A stretch of 64,000 bases of DNA, taken from positions 1,912,001-1,976,000 of the forward strand of contig NZ_OU015430.1 in assembly GCF_907164845.1 (NCBI RefSeq). The letters are read 5' to 3'. The notes below the pieces were generated by a model. That model was not told the DNA's origin, did no database searches, and was given only the letters and a program-made list of their open reading frames with translations. The first letter of the stretch is position 1. Each line of letters opens with the position of its first letter. The stretch is from Lysobacter luteus. GTDB taxonomy: Bacteria > Pseudomonadota > Gammaproteobacteria > Xanthomonadales > Xanthomonadaceae. Of the stretch, positions 46,335 to 54,592 are shown one piece after another. Both the position numbers and the translations under genes were made by a program.

Positions 46335-47699
46335 ATGCCACCCCATGCCCGCTCCGCCTGGCTTCGCACCCTCGGCCTGCTGGCCCTGTGCATGGCGGCC
46401 GCCGCGCTGCTGGGCCTGGCGGTCGGGCACCCGTGGCCGGTGGCCACGCTGGCCGCGCTCGGCGTGCTGGGCTGGCACTACTGGCGCCTGCGGCGCGTGC
46501 TGCAACGCCTGACCGCCCGGCGCCGGTTGCCGCCACCTTCGGGCGAAGGCGTGTGGAACGAGCTGGACCGCCTGCTCCACCGCAGCCAGGCCGAGATGCG
46601 CGGACGCAAGCGGCGGCTGGTGGAAATGCTGCGTGCCTACCGCGCCGTGGCGGCCGCCCTGCCCGATGCGGTCGTCGTGGTCGACCGCAACAGCCAGCGG
46701 GTCCAGTGGTTCAACCAGGCGTCCGGGCCGCTACTGGGACTGCGCTACCCGGGGGACCTCGGCGTTCCGCTGGTACAGCGCCTGCAGCCGCTGCCACTCG
46801 CCCACTGGCTCGCTGGCGGGCGCAATGCGGAGCCGCTGGAGACACCGTCCCCGCTGGACCCTGCGGTCACCCTGAGCATGCGGTTGATCCCGTACTCGGA
46901 AAACCTCTGGCTCCTGGTCGCGCGCGACGTCAGCCGCCTGCTGCGGCTGGAGCAGATGCGGCGCGACTTCGTCGCGAACGTGTCCCACGAGTTGCGCACC
47001 CCGCTGACCGTGGTGCACGGCTACCTCGACCTCATCGACGATGGCCAGTACCCCGAGCTCACGCCGATGCTGGCCGAGATGCAACGCCAGTCGCAGCGCA
47101 TGGCACAGCTGGTCGAGGACCTGTTGACCCTGTCGCGGCTGGAGTCCCAGGACGGACTGCCGGCGGAGGAACCCGTGGCGATGGCGCCGATGTTGAGCAC
47201 GCTGCGTCGCGAGGCGCTCGCGCTCAGCCAGGGCCAGCACGGCATCACGATCGAGGACAGCGCAGGAGTCGACCTTGTCGGCTCGGGCAAGGAGCTCCAC
47301 AGCGCGTTCTCCAACCTGGTGGCAAACGCGATCCGGTACACACCGGCCGGTGGCGAGGTCACGGTGCGGTTCCGCGCCGACGGCCCCGCCAACCCGAAGG
47401 GCGTGGTGCTGGAAGTGAGCGACACCGGCTACGGCATCCCCGCCGCGCACCTGCCCCGCATCACCGAGCGCTTCTACCGGGTTTCCACCAGCCGCTCGCG
47501 GGAGTCCGGAGGGACCGGCCTGGGGCTGGCGATCGTCAAGCACGTGCTGCAGTTGCACCGGGCCCGGCTGGAAATCACCAGCGAAGTGGGCCGGGGCAGT
47601 ATCTTTGCCTGTCACTTCAGCCGCGACCGCGTGCGTCGGCGGGACGAACCGGGGGCATCCAGCCCGCCCGGCGCCGACCCGGCCGCAGCGCGCGCATGA
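46335..47699 (+). CDS. phoR: Phosphate regulon sensor histidine kinase PhoR
   Basis: A 454-residue inner-membrane sensor kinase that lacks a periplasmic domain: two adjacent hydrophobic helices (residues 8-50), a basic linker, a PAS domain (about 105-190, AAALPDAVVVVDRNSQRVQW) and a HisKA with H218 (FVANVSHELRTPLTVVHGY). The HATPase has N-box FSNLVANAIRYTP and G-box TGYGIPAAHLPRITERFYR. Phosphate signalling is relayed by Pst/PhoU, not located here. It starts 23 bases after phoB. Confidence 0.94.
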   Translation: MPPHARSAWLRTLGLLALCMAAAALLGLAVGHPWPVATLAALGVLGWHYWRLRRVLQRLTARRRLPPPSGEGVWNELDRLLHRSQAEMRGRKRRLVEMLRAYRAVAAALPDAVVVVDRNSQRVQWFNQASGPLLGLRYPGDLGVPLVQRLQPLPLAHWLAGGRNAEPLETPSPLDPAVTLSMRLIPYSENLWLLVARDVSRLLRLEQMRRDFVANVSHELRTPLTVVHGYLDLIDDGQYPELTPMLAEMQRQSQRMAQLVEDLLTLSRLESQDGLPAEEPVAMAPMLSTLRREALALSQGQHGITIEDSAGVDLVGSGKELHSAFSNLVANAIRYTPAGGEVTVRFRADGPANPKGVVLEVSDTGYGIPAAHLPRITERFYRVSTSRSRESGGTGLGLAIVKHVLQLHRARLEITSEVGRGSIFACHFSRDRVRRRDEPGASSPPGADPAAARA

Positions 47700-47712
47700 G
47701 GGAAGCAGGACG

Positions 47713-49842
47713 ATGAACCGTTCCAGGGAACTCGACCCCACCGGGCACGCACCGCTCGATGCTGGCCTGTATACCGACGCACCGGCCGCCGACCCGCTGC
47801 GCGACCCGTCGCTGTACTCCAACCGCGAGCTGTCGCAGCTGGACTTCAACTTCCGCGTGCTCGCCCAGGCGCAGGATCCGCAGGTCCCGCTGCTCGAGCG
47901 GCTGCGCTACCTCTGCATCAGTTGCACCAACCTCGACGAGTTCTTCGAGATCCGCGCCGGCACCCTGCGCCACGCGCAGGACCTGGGCCTGGTGGCAGGG
48001 CCGGACGGCCTGGCACCGTCGGCGGTGCTCGCGCGCATCCACGACCGCGCCGCCGAGCTGGTCGACGCCCAGTACGAGTGCTGGAACAAGGTGCTGAGGC
48101 CCGCGCTCAACCAGGCGGGCGTGCGGGTGCTGGCGCGCGACAACTGGAACCCGCGCCAGGCCGAATGGCTGCGCGGCTACTTCCGCGATGAGATCATGCC
48201 GGTGCTGTCGCCCTTGGGCCTCGACCCTGCGCACCCGTTCCCGAAGATCCTCAACAAGTCGCTCAACATCGTGGTGGTGGTCAGCGGTCGTGATGCCTTC
48301 GGTCGCGACGGCAACCTCGCCATCGTGCGCGCGCCGCGCTCCTTGCCGCGCATCATCCAGGTTCCCGAGGAGGTCAGCGGGGGGCCGACCGACTTCGTGT
48401 TCCTGTCGGCGGTGCTGTCGGCCTTCGTCGATGAACTGTTCCCGGGCATGCAGGTCAAGGGCGCGTACCAGTTCCGGGTCACCCGCAATTCCGAGCTGCT
48501 GGTGGACGAGGAGGAGGTCGACAACATCGCCCTCGCCCTGCGTGACGAGCTGGTGGGGCGCGGTTACCTGCGCGCCGTACGGCTGGAGATCGCCGACCAC
48601 TGTCCCGAGCCGATCGTCCGGACCCTGCTCGAGAACTTCGACCTCACCGAGAACGCGGTCTACCGGATCAACGGCCCTGTCAACCTCAACCGCGCGGTGC
48701 AGGTGTACGACCTGGTCCAGCGCGCCGACCTGAAGTTCCCGCCGTTCCAGCCCCGCCCGCTGGCCGGCATGGACACGATGTTCGAGACCGTGTCGCGCGG
48801 CGACGTACTGCTCCACCACCCGTTCGACGCGTTCACCCCCGTGCTCGAACTGCTGCGCCAGGCCGCCGACGACCCGAGCGTGCTCGCGATCAAGCAGACC
48901 CTGTACCGCTCCGGCAAGGACTCTCAGATCGTCGACGCGCTGGTCCAGGCCGCGCGCAAGGGCAAGGACGTGACGGTGGTGGTGGAGCTGCGCGCGCGCT
49001 TCGACGAGGAGGCCAACCTGGGCTTCGCCGACCGCCTGCAGGAGGCCGGGGTGCAGGTGGTGTACGGCGTGGTCGGCTACAAGACCCACGCCAAGATGTT
49101 GCTGATCGTCCGCCGTGAAGGCCGGGTGCTGCGCCGCTACGTGCACCTGGGCACCGGCAACTACCACGCCGGCACCGCCCGCCAGTACACCGACCTCGGG
49201 CTGATCACCGCACACCCCGACATCGGCAACGACGTCCACCTGATCTTCCAGCAGCTCTCCGGGCTGGCACCGCAGTTGCAGCTCAAGTGCCTGCTGCAGT
49301 CGCCGTTCACACTGCATGGCGGCGTGCTGCGGCGGATCGAGCGCGAGATCGCGCACGCGCTGGACGGCCGTCCGGCGCGCATCGTCGCCAAGATGAACGC
49401 CCTCAACGAAGAGCGCGTGATCCGCGCGCTCTACCGCGCGTCGCAGGCCGGGGTGCAGATCGACCTCATCGTGCGTGGGGCCTGCACCCTGCGGGCAGGC
49501 GTGCCGGGCGTGAGCGAGAACATCCGCGTGCGTTCGATCGTGGGCCGCTTCCTCGAGCACAGCCGGGTCTACTGGTTCGGCAACGACGGCGAGCCTGAAC
49601 TGTTCTGCGCCAGTGCCGACTGGCTCGAGCGCAACCTGTTGAGGCGGGTCGAGACCTGCTTCCCGATCCTCGACCCGGCGGTGGCCGCGCGCATCCGCGA
49701 GGAAGCGCTCGACAATTACCTGGGCGACAACCTCAACGCCTGGCTGTTGCAGCCCGACGGGCAGTACCTGCCGGCAGCGCGCGCAGAGGGCGCCGAGCCC
49801 CACTCGGCGCAGGCGTGCCTGCTGGCGAAACTGTGCGCATGA
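47713..49842 (+). CDS. ppk1: Polyphosphate kinase 1
   Basis: A 709-residue enzyme that makes polyphosphate from ATP gamma-phosphate. YSNRELSQLDFNFRVLAQAQ is the N-terminal head. The catalytic histidines of the two PLD-like domains are H459 (YKTHAKMLLIV), corresponding to E. coli H435, and H478 (RYVHLGTGNYHAG). GGAAGCAGGAC precedes the ATG by a few bases. Directly follows phoR (13 bp) and overlaps ppx, so ppk belongs to the Pho-box-controlled transcript. Confidence 0.97.
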   Translation: MNRSRELDPTGHAPLDAGLYTDAPAADPLRDPSLYSNRELSQLDFNFRVLAQAQDPQVPLLERLRYLCISCTNLDEFFEIRAGTLRHAQDLGLVAGPDGLAPSAVLARIHDRAAELVDAQYECWNKVLRPALNQAGVRVLARDNWNPRQAEWLRGYFRDEIMPVLSPLGLDPAHPFPKILNKSLNIVVVVSGRDAFGRDGNLAIVRAPRSLPRIIQVPEEVSGGPTDFVFLSAVLSAFVDELFPGMQVKGAYQFRVTRNSELLVDEEEVDNIALALRDELVGRGYLRAVRLEIADHCPEPIVRTLLENFDLTENAVYRINGPVNLNRAVQVYDLVQRADLKFPPFQPRPLAGMDTMFETVSRGDVLLHHPFDAFTPVLELLRQAADDPSVLAIKQTLYRSGKDSQIVDALVQAARKGKDVTVVVELRARFDEEANLGFADRLQEAGVQVVYGVVGYKTHAKMLLIVRREGRVLRRYVHLGTGNYHAGTARQYTDLGLITAHPDIGNDVHLIFQQLSGLAPQLQLKCLLQSPFTLHGGVLRRIEREIAHALDGRPARIVAKMNALNEERVIRALYRASQAGVQIDLIVRGACTLRAGVPGVSENIRVRSIVGRFLEHSRVYWFGNDGEPELFCASADWLERNLLRRVETCFPILDPAVAARIREEALDNYLGDNLNAWLLQPDGQYLPAARAEGAEPHSAQACLLAKLCA

Positions 49843-51386
49843 CCGGTACGCCATTGCCCGGCGACGACTTCCCGACCTCGGCGCTGTCGCTGCGCGACGG
49901 CGACCTGCTGGCCGCGGTGGACCTGGGTTCCAACAGCTTCCACATGGTGGTGGCCCAGTACCTGCTCGGCCAGTTGCGCGTGGTCGACCGGTTGCGTGAG
50001 CAGGTGCGCCTGGCCGAAGGACTGGACGGTCGCGGCGGGTTGTCGGCCGAAGTCCGCACACGCGCGTTCGAATGCCTGTCGCGCTTCGGCCAGCGCATCC
50101 GCGACATCCCGCCACAGCAGATCCGAGCGATCGCCACCAACACGGTGCGGCGGCTGTCCTCGCCGCAGTCGTTCCTGATGCCCGCCGAAAGCGCGCTTGG
50201 ACACGCCATCGAAGTGGTATCCGGCCGTGAGGAGGCGCGCCTGGTCTACCTGGGCGTGGCGCACGCGCAGCCGTCCCGGCCCGACGAGTTGCGCCTGGTG
50301 ATCGACATCGGCGGTGGCTCGACCGAGTGCATCATCGGCAGCGGGTTCGAGGCCATCGAGCGCGAAAGCCTGCAGCTGGGCTGCGTGGCCACCACGCGCC
50401 GGTACTTCGGCGACGGCAAACTCACACCGCGCCGTTGGCAGGAGGCGCTGACCGAGGTGACCGCCGAGTTCCAGCAGTTCGCCGCCGCCTACCGGGCGCT
50501 GGGCTGGGACGATGCGATCGGCTCTTCCGGTACCAACAAGGCCATCGGCGAAGTCTGCGCGGCGATGAAGCTCACCAAGGGCGCGGTGATCGCCGATGCA
50601 TTGCCGCAGGTGCGCGATCGCCTGCTGGCGGCCGGGCGCATCGATGCGATCGATCTCCCCGGCCTGTCGGCCGACCGCCGGCCGGTGATCGCGGGCGGCC
50701 TGCTGATCCTCGAGGCGGCGTTCGATGCGCTGGGCCTGCAGCGGATGATGGTCAGCAAGGCGGCGATGCGCGAGGGCGTGCTGTACGACATGCTCGGCCG
50801 CGGCGGCGCGGATGACCCGCGCGACGCGTCGGTTGCCGCGTTGATGCTGCGCTACGGCATCGACAAGGCCCAGGCCGCGCGCGTGGAAGCCACCGCACTG
50901 CGGTTGTTCGACGACGTTGCCGAGGGTTGGCAACTCAGCGTCGATGACCGCCTGATGCTGTCGCGGGCCGCGCGCCTGCACGAGCTCGGCCTCACCATCG
51001 CCCACAGCCAGTACCAGGTGCACGGCGCCTACGTGGTCGAGCACACCGACATTTCCGGTTTCTCGCGCCAGCAGCAGCAGTTCCTCGCCGCGCTGGTGCG
51101 CACCCACCGCCGCAAGGTCCCCAAGTCCGCGTTCGACGCCCTGCCCGACCGCCTGCTGCCGTCCGTCCGCCACCTGTCCGCGCTGCTGCGGCTGGCCGTA
51201 CTGATGCACCGCGCACACGAGGCCGACCCGATCCCGCGGCTGGAAGCACGTGCCGAAGGCGAGCGGTTGACGTTGACGTTGGACCGGCGCTGGCTGGCGG
51301 CGCGGCCGCTGCTCAATGCCGACCTCGACGGCGAGCCGGCCGACATGGCCGCACTCGGCGTGCGCCTGCGCGTCGCGGCGGACTGA
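49839..51386 (+). CDS. ppx: Exopolyphosphatase / guanosine pentaphosphate phosphohydrolase
   Basis: A 515-residue Ppx/GppA-family ATPase-fold protein that releases phosphate from polyphosphate ends. AAVDLGSNSFHMVVAQYL is phosphate-1, DIGGGSTECII phosphate-2. The C-terminal HD-like region contains RAARLHELGLTIAHSQYQVH and HRRKVPKSAF. ATG overlaps the ppk stop (ATGA). Paired ppk-ppx is classical for polyphosphate turnover; it could also dephosphorylate pppGpp. Confidence 0.95.
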   Translation: MTGTPLPGDDFPTSALSLRDGDLLAAVDLGSNSFHMVVAQYLLGQLRVVDRLREQVRLAEGLDGRGGLSAEVRTRAFECLSRFGQRIRDIPPQQIRAIATNTVRRLSSPQSFLMPAESALGHAIEVVSGREEARLVYLGVAHAQPSRPDELRLVIDIGGGSTECIIGSGFEAIERESLQLGCVATTRRYFGDGKLTPRRWQEALTEVTAEFQQFAAAYRALGWDDAIGSSGTNKAIGEVCAAMKLTKGAVIADALPQVRDRLLAAGRIDAIDLPGLSADRRPVIAGGLLILEAAFDALGLQRMMVSKAAMREGVLYDMLGRGGADDPRDASVAALMLRYGIDKAQAARVEATALRLFDDVAEGWQLSVDDRLMLSRAARLHELGLTIAHSQYQVHGAYVVEHTDISGFSRQQQQFLAALVRTHRRKVPKSAFDALPDRLLPSVRHLSALLRLAVLMHRAHEADPIPRLEARAEGERLTLTLDRRWLAARPLLNADLDGEPADMAALGVRLRVAAD

Positions 51387-51402
51387 CCCCGCCGCACCCA
51401 AC

Positions 51403-51420
51403 CTGTCACCCGACGGTCAT
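51403..51420 (+). promoter_or_regulatory. Second Pho box, upstream of the GT4-PAP2 pair
   Basis: CTGTCAC-CCGA-CGGTCAT: two heptamers with a 4-base spacer, the same geometry as the phoB Pho box; the first heptamer is identical. It lies 17 bases after the ppx stop and 59 bases before the glycosyltransferase start. No strong -10 follows in the GC-rich gap, so the promoter strength is unknown. Confidence 0.65.
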
Positions 51421-51479
51421 CCGGCTGCCTTGGTGGTTTCATCCGGCCCGCGCATCCTCCGCGGAACCGGAGAACGCGC

Positions 51480-52607
51480 ATGCGCTACGCGATCGTCACC
51501 GAGACCTACCCGCCCGAAGTGAACGGTGTGGCTTTGACCGTGCAGGCGTTCGAGGCCGGCCTGCGCGGGCGCGGCCACGAGGTCGACGTGGTCCGCCCGC
51601 ACCATCGCGATGAGCGCCCGGGCGGTACGGACGCGATGCTGGTGCGGGGCGCCGGGCTGCCACGCTACCCCGGCCTGCAGTTCGGACTGCCCGCCCGACG
51701 GCGGCTGCTTGCCCGTTGGCGCTCTCGTCGTCCCGATGCGGTCTATGTCGCCACCGAAGGCCCGCTCGGCTGGTCGGCGGTGACGGCCGCGCGCCGACTT
51801 GGCATCCCCGTCGCCAGCGGATTCCACACCCGGTTCGACCACTACATGCGCGACTACGGCGCGCGCTGGCTCGCACCGGCCGCCCTCGCCTGGATGCGGC
51901 GGTTCCACAACCGCACGCAGGCCACGCTGGTGCCGACGCGCGAACTGGCCGACGAACTCGGCGCGCGCGGTTTCGCCCAGGTGCGCCGGTTGCCGCGAGG
52001 CATCGATATCGCGCGCTTCAACCCGGCCCATCGCGACGACGGCCTGCGCCGCGAGTGGGGCATTGCCGGGCCCGGACTTGTGGTGATCCATGTCGGGCGG
52101 ATCGCCGCGGAGAAAAACCTCGATCTGGCCGTGCGTGCCTTCCGCCGCCTCCAGTCGGAACGCCCCGATGCGCGCTTTGTCTGGGTGGGTGACGGCCCGG
52201 CACGTGCCGCACTGGCGGACGCGAATCCCGACTTCGTGTTCCGTGGCGTGCAACGCGACGACGCGCTGGCCCGGCATTTCGCCAGCGCCGACCTGTTCCT
52301 GTTCCCCAGCCTGAGCGAGACCTTCGGCAACGTGACACTGGAAGCGATGGCCAGTGGCCTGCCCATCGTCGCCTACGACTACGGGGCCGCGCGCGAGCAC
52401 CTGCGCGACGCCGCCCCCACCGCGGTGGTGCCGGTGGGCGACGAAGCGGCGTTCATCGACGCCAGCCTGCATCTGGCCACCGATGACGCGGCACGCGGCG
52501 CGGTCGCCTGCGCCGTCCGACCGGCCACCGCCGCGCTGCACCCGGGTCGGTTGGCGGCCGATTTCGACGCGATGTTGCAGGCCCTCGCCGAGGAGGCGCG
52601 ACGATGA
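51480..52607 (+). CDS. Family 4 glycosyltransferase (possible diacylglycerol glycosyltransferase)
   Basis: A 375-residue GT-B retaining glycosyltransferase. MRYAIVTETYPPEVNGVALT is the acceptor-domain start. The donor domain has HVGRIAAEKNLDLAVRAF and the E-x7-E motif SETFGNVTLEAMASGLP. It resembles the mannosyl/glucosyl-transferase group that includes glycolipid synthases such as MgdA and Agt. Substrate is not fixed by sequence. Its own Pho box and ATGA coupling to a PAP2 phosphatase suggest glycosylation of diacylglycerol under phosphate starvation; it may otherwise act on another polyprenyl or lipid acceptor. GGAG precedes the ATG. Confidence 0.85.
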   Translation: MRYAIVTETYPPEVNGVALTVQAFEAGLRGRGHEVDVVRPHHRDERPGGTDAMLVRGAGLPRYPGLQFGLPARRRLLARWRSRRPDAVYVATEGPLGWSAVTAARRLGIPVASGFHTRFDHYMRDYGARWLAPAALAWMRRFHNRTQATLVPTRELADELGARGFAQVRRLPRGIDIARFNPAHRDDGLRREWGIAGPGLVVIHVGRIAAEKNLDLAVRAFRRLQSERPDARFVWVGDGPARAALADANPDFVFRGVQRDDALARHFASADLFLFPSLSETFGNVTLEAMASGLPIVAYDYGAAREHLRDAAPTAVVPVGDEAAFIDASLHLATDDAARGAVACAVRPATAALHPGRLAADFDAMLQALAEEARR

Positions 52608-53155
52608 ACCGCAGTCCATGGCACCAGCGGCTGGCGCTGGGTGAATCGAGCTGGTGCCTGCGCGCCAACCGCATCTGCGCGCGGCATCCGTCGCGGGCGT
52701 ACTTCTCGCTGGTCAGTTGGCTCGGCGACGGGGCGTTCTGGTACGTGCTGATGGCCGCGATGGTCGTCTTCGATGGCTGGCGCGGGTTGGCCGCGTCCGC
52801 CCACCTGGCCTTGACCGGCGCGATCGCGCTGGCGCTCTACAAGTTGCTCAAGCGCTGGACCCGGCGACCGCGGCCATTCGCCTCCGACCGTCGGATCCGG
52901 GCCTGGGTCGCGCCGCTGGACGAGTTCAGTTTCCCGTCCGGCCACACGCTGCATGCGGTGGCCTTCAGCCTCGTCGCGGCGGCCCACTACCCGGTCCTGG
53001 CCTGGTTGCTGGCGCCCTTCACGGTGAGCGTAGCGGCGTCGCGGGTCGTCCTCGGGCTGCACTATCCGAGCGACGTGCTGGCCGCCGGCGCGATCGGAAC
53101 CGCGCTGGCGGGGGTGTCGCTGTGGCTGGCACCGACGGTGCCAGCCATCGCCTAG
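52604..53155 (+). CDS. PAP2-family lipid phosphatase
   Basis: A 183-residue inner-membrane phosphatase of the type 2 phosphatidic acid phosphatase/undecaprenyl-pyrophosphatase superfamily. The three motifs are intact: KRWTRRPRP (K-x6-RP), FPSGHTLHA (PSGH) and SRVVLGLHYPSD (SR-x5-H). Four to five hydrophobic helices. It could release diacylglycerol from phosphatidate, or act on undecaprenyl-PP or phosphatidylglycerol-P. Overlap with the GT4 stop (ATGA) suggests a joint pathway. It is convergent with creD, stops 5 bp apart. Confidence 0.9.
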   Translation: MNRSPWHQRLALGESSWCLRANRICARHPSRAYFSLVSWLGDGAFWYVLMAAMVVFDGWRGLAASAHLALTGAIALALYKLLKRWTRRPRPFASDRRIRAWVAPLDEFSFPSGHTLHAVAFSLVAAAHYPVLAWLLAPFTVSVAASRVVLGLHYPSDVLAAGAIGTALAGVSLWLAPTVPAIA

Positions 53156-53160
53156 CCGCT

Positions 53161-54501
53161 TCAGGACGCGCGCGCCGTCCGCACCGTTCCACCCAGCTGG
53201 TACCAGTCGACCTTGCGGGTCACCGCCATCAGCGCCGCCAGGATCACGAACAGCAATCCGGCCCCGAGCACCAGCGCGTTGTCCTCCGACACCAGCAACC
53301 CGTACAGGCTGGCGTACAGCGTCGACAGCATCGCCGCGAATCCCAGCGCCCGCACCACGCTGCGCAACACCGCGCTCAGGTAGAAGGTGATCAGCCCGAT
53401 GCACGCCACCGCGGCGGCCAGGTACGACCAGCCGAATGCGAAGTGCTCCCCAAGGCTCAACAACAGCAGGAAGAAGATCGCCAGCGCCAGACCGACCAGC
53501 CCGTACTGGATCGGGTGGATCGGCAACTGCTTGACCAGCTCGAAGATGAAGAACCCGACAAAGGTGAGCAGCACGAACAGCACGCCGTACTTGGTCGCGC
53601 GGTCGGTCTTGGCGTAGGCATCGACCGGGTCCACCAGCGCGATGCCCACCGCATCGCGCATCGCCGCGGACGAGGCAGCGCCGTCATGGTCGCCCGGATC
53701 CAGCAGGTACTCGCGGGCGTTGCTGGCCAGGCCGGGAATGCTCCACTCGGCCCGGAAGCCGCTGGCGTCGATGTCGCGGCGGCGTGGCGAGCTGCCCATG
53801 AAGCTCGGGTGCGACCACGTGGACGCCAGGGTGATCGTGTTCTCGTCGGCAACCGGCAACAACGATAGCCGCTCGGTGCCGGCAAGCACGAAGTCCAAGC
53901 TTGTCTCCAGGCGATGCGTACGGCCGGGAGCGAGCGCGTCCAGGCGTACGTGGACGCCCTCGCCCGCGCGGTAGCCCTGCCCGGGAGCGAGCGTGCGCCG
54001 GCGTCCGTCCACCTGCAGCACCGGCGCCCCGACCAGTCCGCGGACATCGCCAATCGCGTAACTCAGGTAGGGCTCGCCGACATGGCGCGCCGCGGCCGGG
54101 CCCGGGTCCGCCGGGATGTCGACCTCGAACTGCGCCCTCGCGCTGCCGGTCCACTCGTACACGCGTACCTGGTGCAGGTTGCGACGCCGCACGTCCGGCT
54201 TGAGGTCCCCGTCGACCGCCAGCGTCGTCGGGAAGAACGTCCAAGCGTCCTCGCGCACCCGCGTCGCGGTACGCACCACGTCCTGCGCGTCGGCCTCCTC
54301 CACTTGGACCACCTGCCGGTATGGCACCACCAGAACGGGCCCGGCGAAGGACTGCGCGCCGCCGTGGCTGGCAGCGACATCGCGGACCACCTGCTGGCGG
54401 TACTGCTGCCGCTCGTGCACGACGCCGCGGACCATCGCCAGCGGCACCAGGATCGCAAGCGTCATCCCGAACACCACGATCATCTTCATCCAAAGTCGCA
54501 T
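53161..54501 (-). CDS. creD: Inner-membrane protein CreD
   Basis: A 446-residue membrane protein (E. coli CreD is 450). An N-terminal transmembrane helix (about residues 4-24), a large periplasmic domain (about 30-300) and a cluster of four to six helices near the C-terminus (from about 305, YGVLFVLLTFVGFFIFELV). FVGFFIFELVKQLPIHPIQY is CreD-typical. CreD is the main target of CreB and affects envelope integrity and colicin/beta-lactam tolerance. GGAGGG and GGGAG precede the ATG. A cre tag lies 68 bases upstream, so it may be transcribed separately from creBC. Confidence 0.94.
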   Translation of the reverse strand: MRLWMKMIVVFGMTLAILVPLAMVRGVVHERQQYRQQVVRDVAASHGGAQSFAGPVLVVPYRQVVQVEEADAQDVVRTATRVREDAWTFFPTTLAVDGDLKPDVRRRNLHQVRVYEWTGSARAQFEVDIPADPGPAAARHVGEPYLSYAIGDVRGLVGAPVLQVDGRRRTLAPGQGYRAGEGVHVRLDALAPGRTHRLETSLDFVLAGTERLSLLPVADENTITLASTWSHPSFMGSSPRRRDIDASGFRAEWSIPGLASNAREYLLDPGDHDGAASSAAMRDAVGIALVDPVDAYAKTDRATKYGVLFVLLTFVGFFIFELVKQLPIHPIQYGLVGLALAIFFLLLLSLGEHFAFGWSYLAAAVACIGLITFYLSAVLRSVVRALGFAAMLSTLYASLYGLLVSEDNALVLGAGLLFVILAALMAVTRKVDWYQLGGTVRTARAS

Positions 54502-54568
54502 CTCCCACCCTCCGTCATGGCAATGCCGGCAGGATCGGGACAGCGCGTGCGGGGACGAAGGCGCCCGG

Positions 54569-54584
54569 GTGAAGCGGGTGCGAA
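54569..54584 (-). promoter_or_regulatory. CreB binding tag upstream of creD
   Basis: On the minus strand TTCGC-ACCCGC-TTCAC. The E. coli cre tag is TTCAC-N6-TTCAC; only one base differs (A to G). It lies in the short gap between creC and creD, at the place used in E. coli. Confidence 0.7.
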
Positions 54585-54592
54585 GTGGTGCG

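Noticed and set aside
47617-50115. An 832-residue minus-strand frame across ppk
   Set aside because: Antisense artefact of GC bias; ppk and ppx carry all catalytic motifs.
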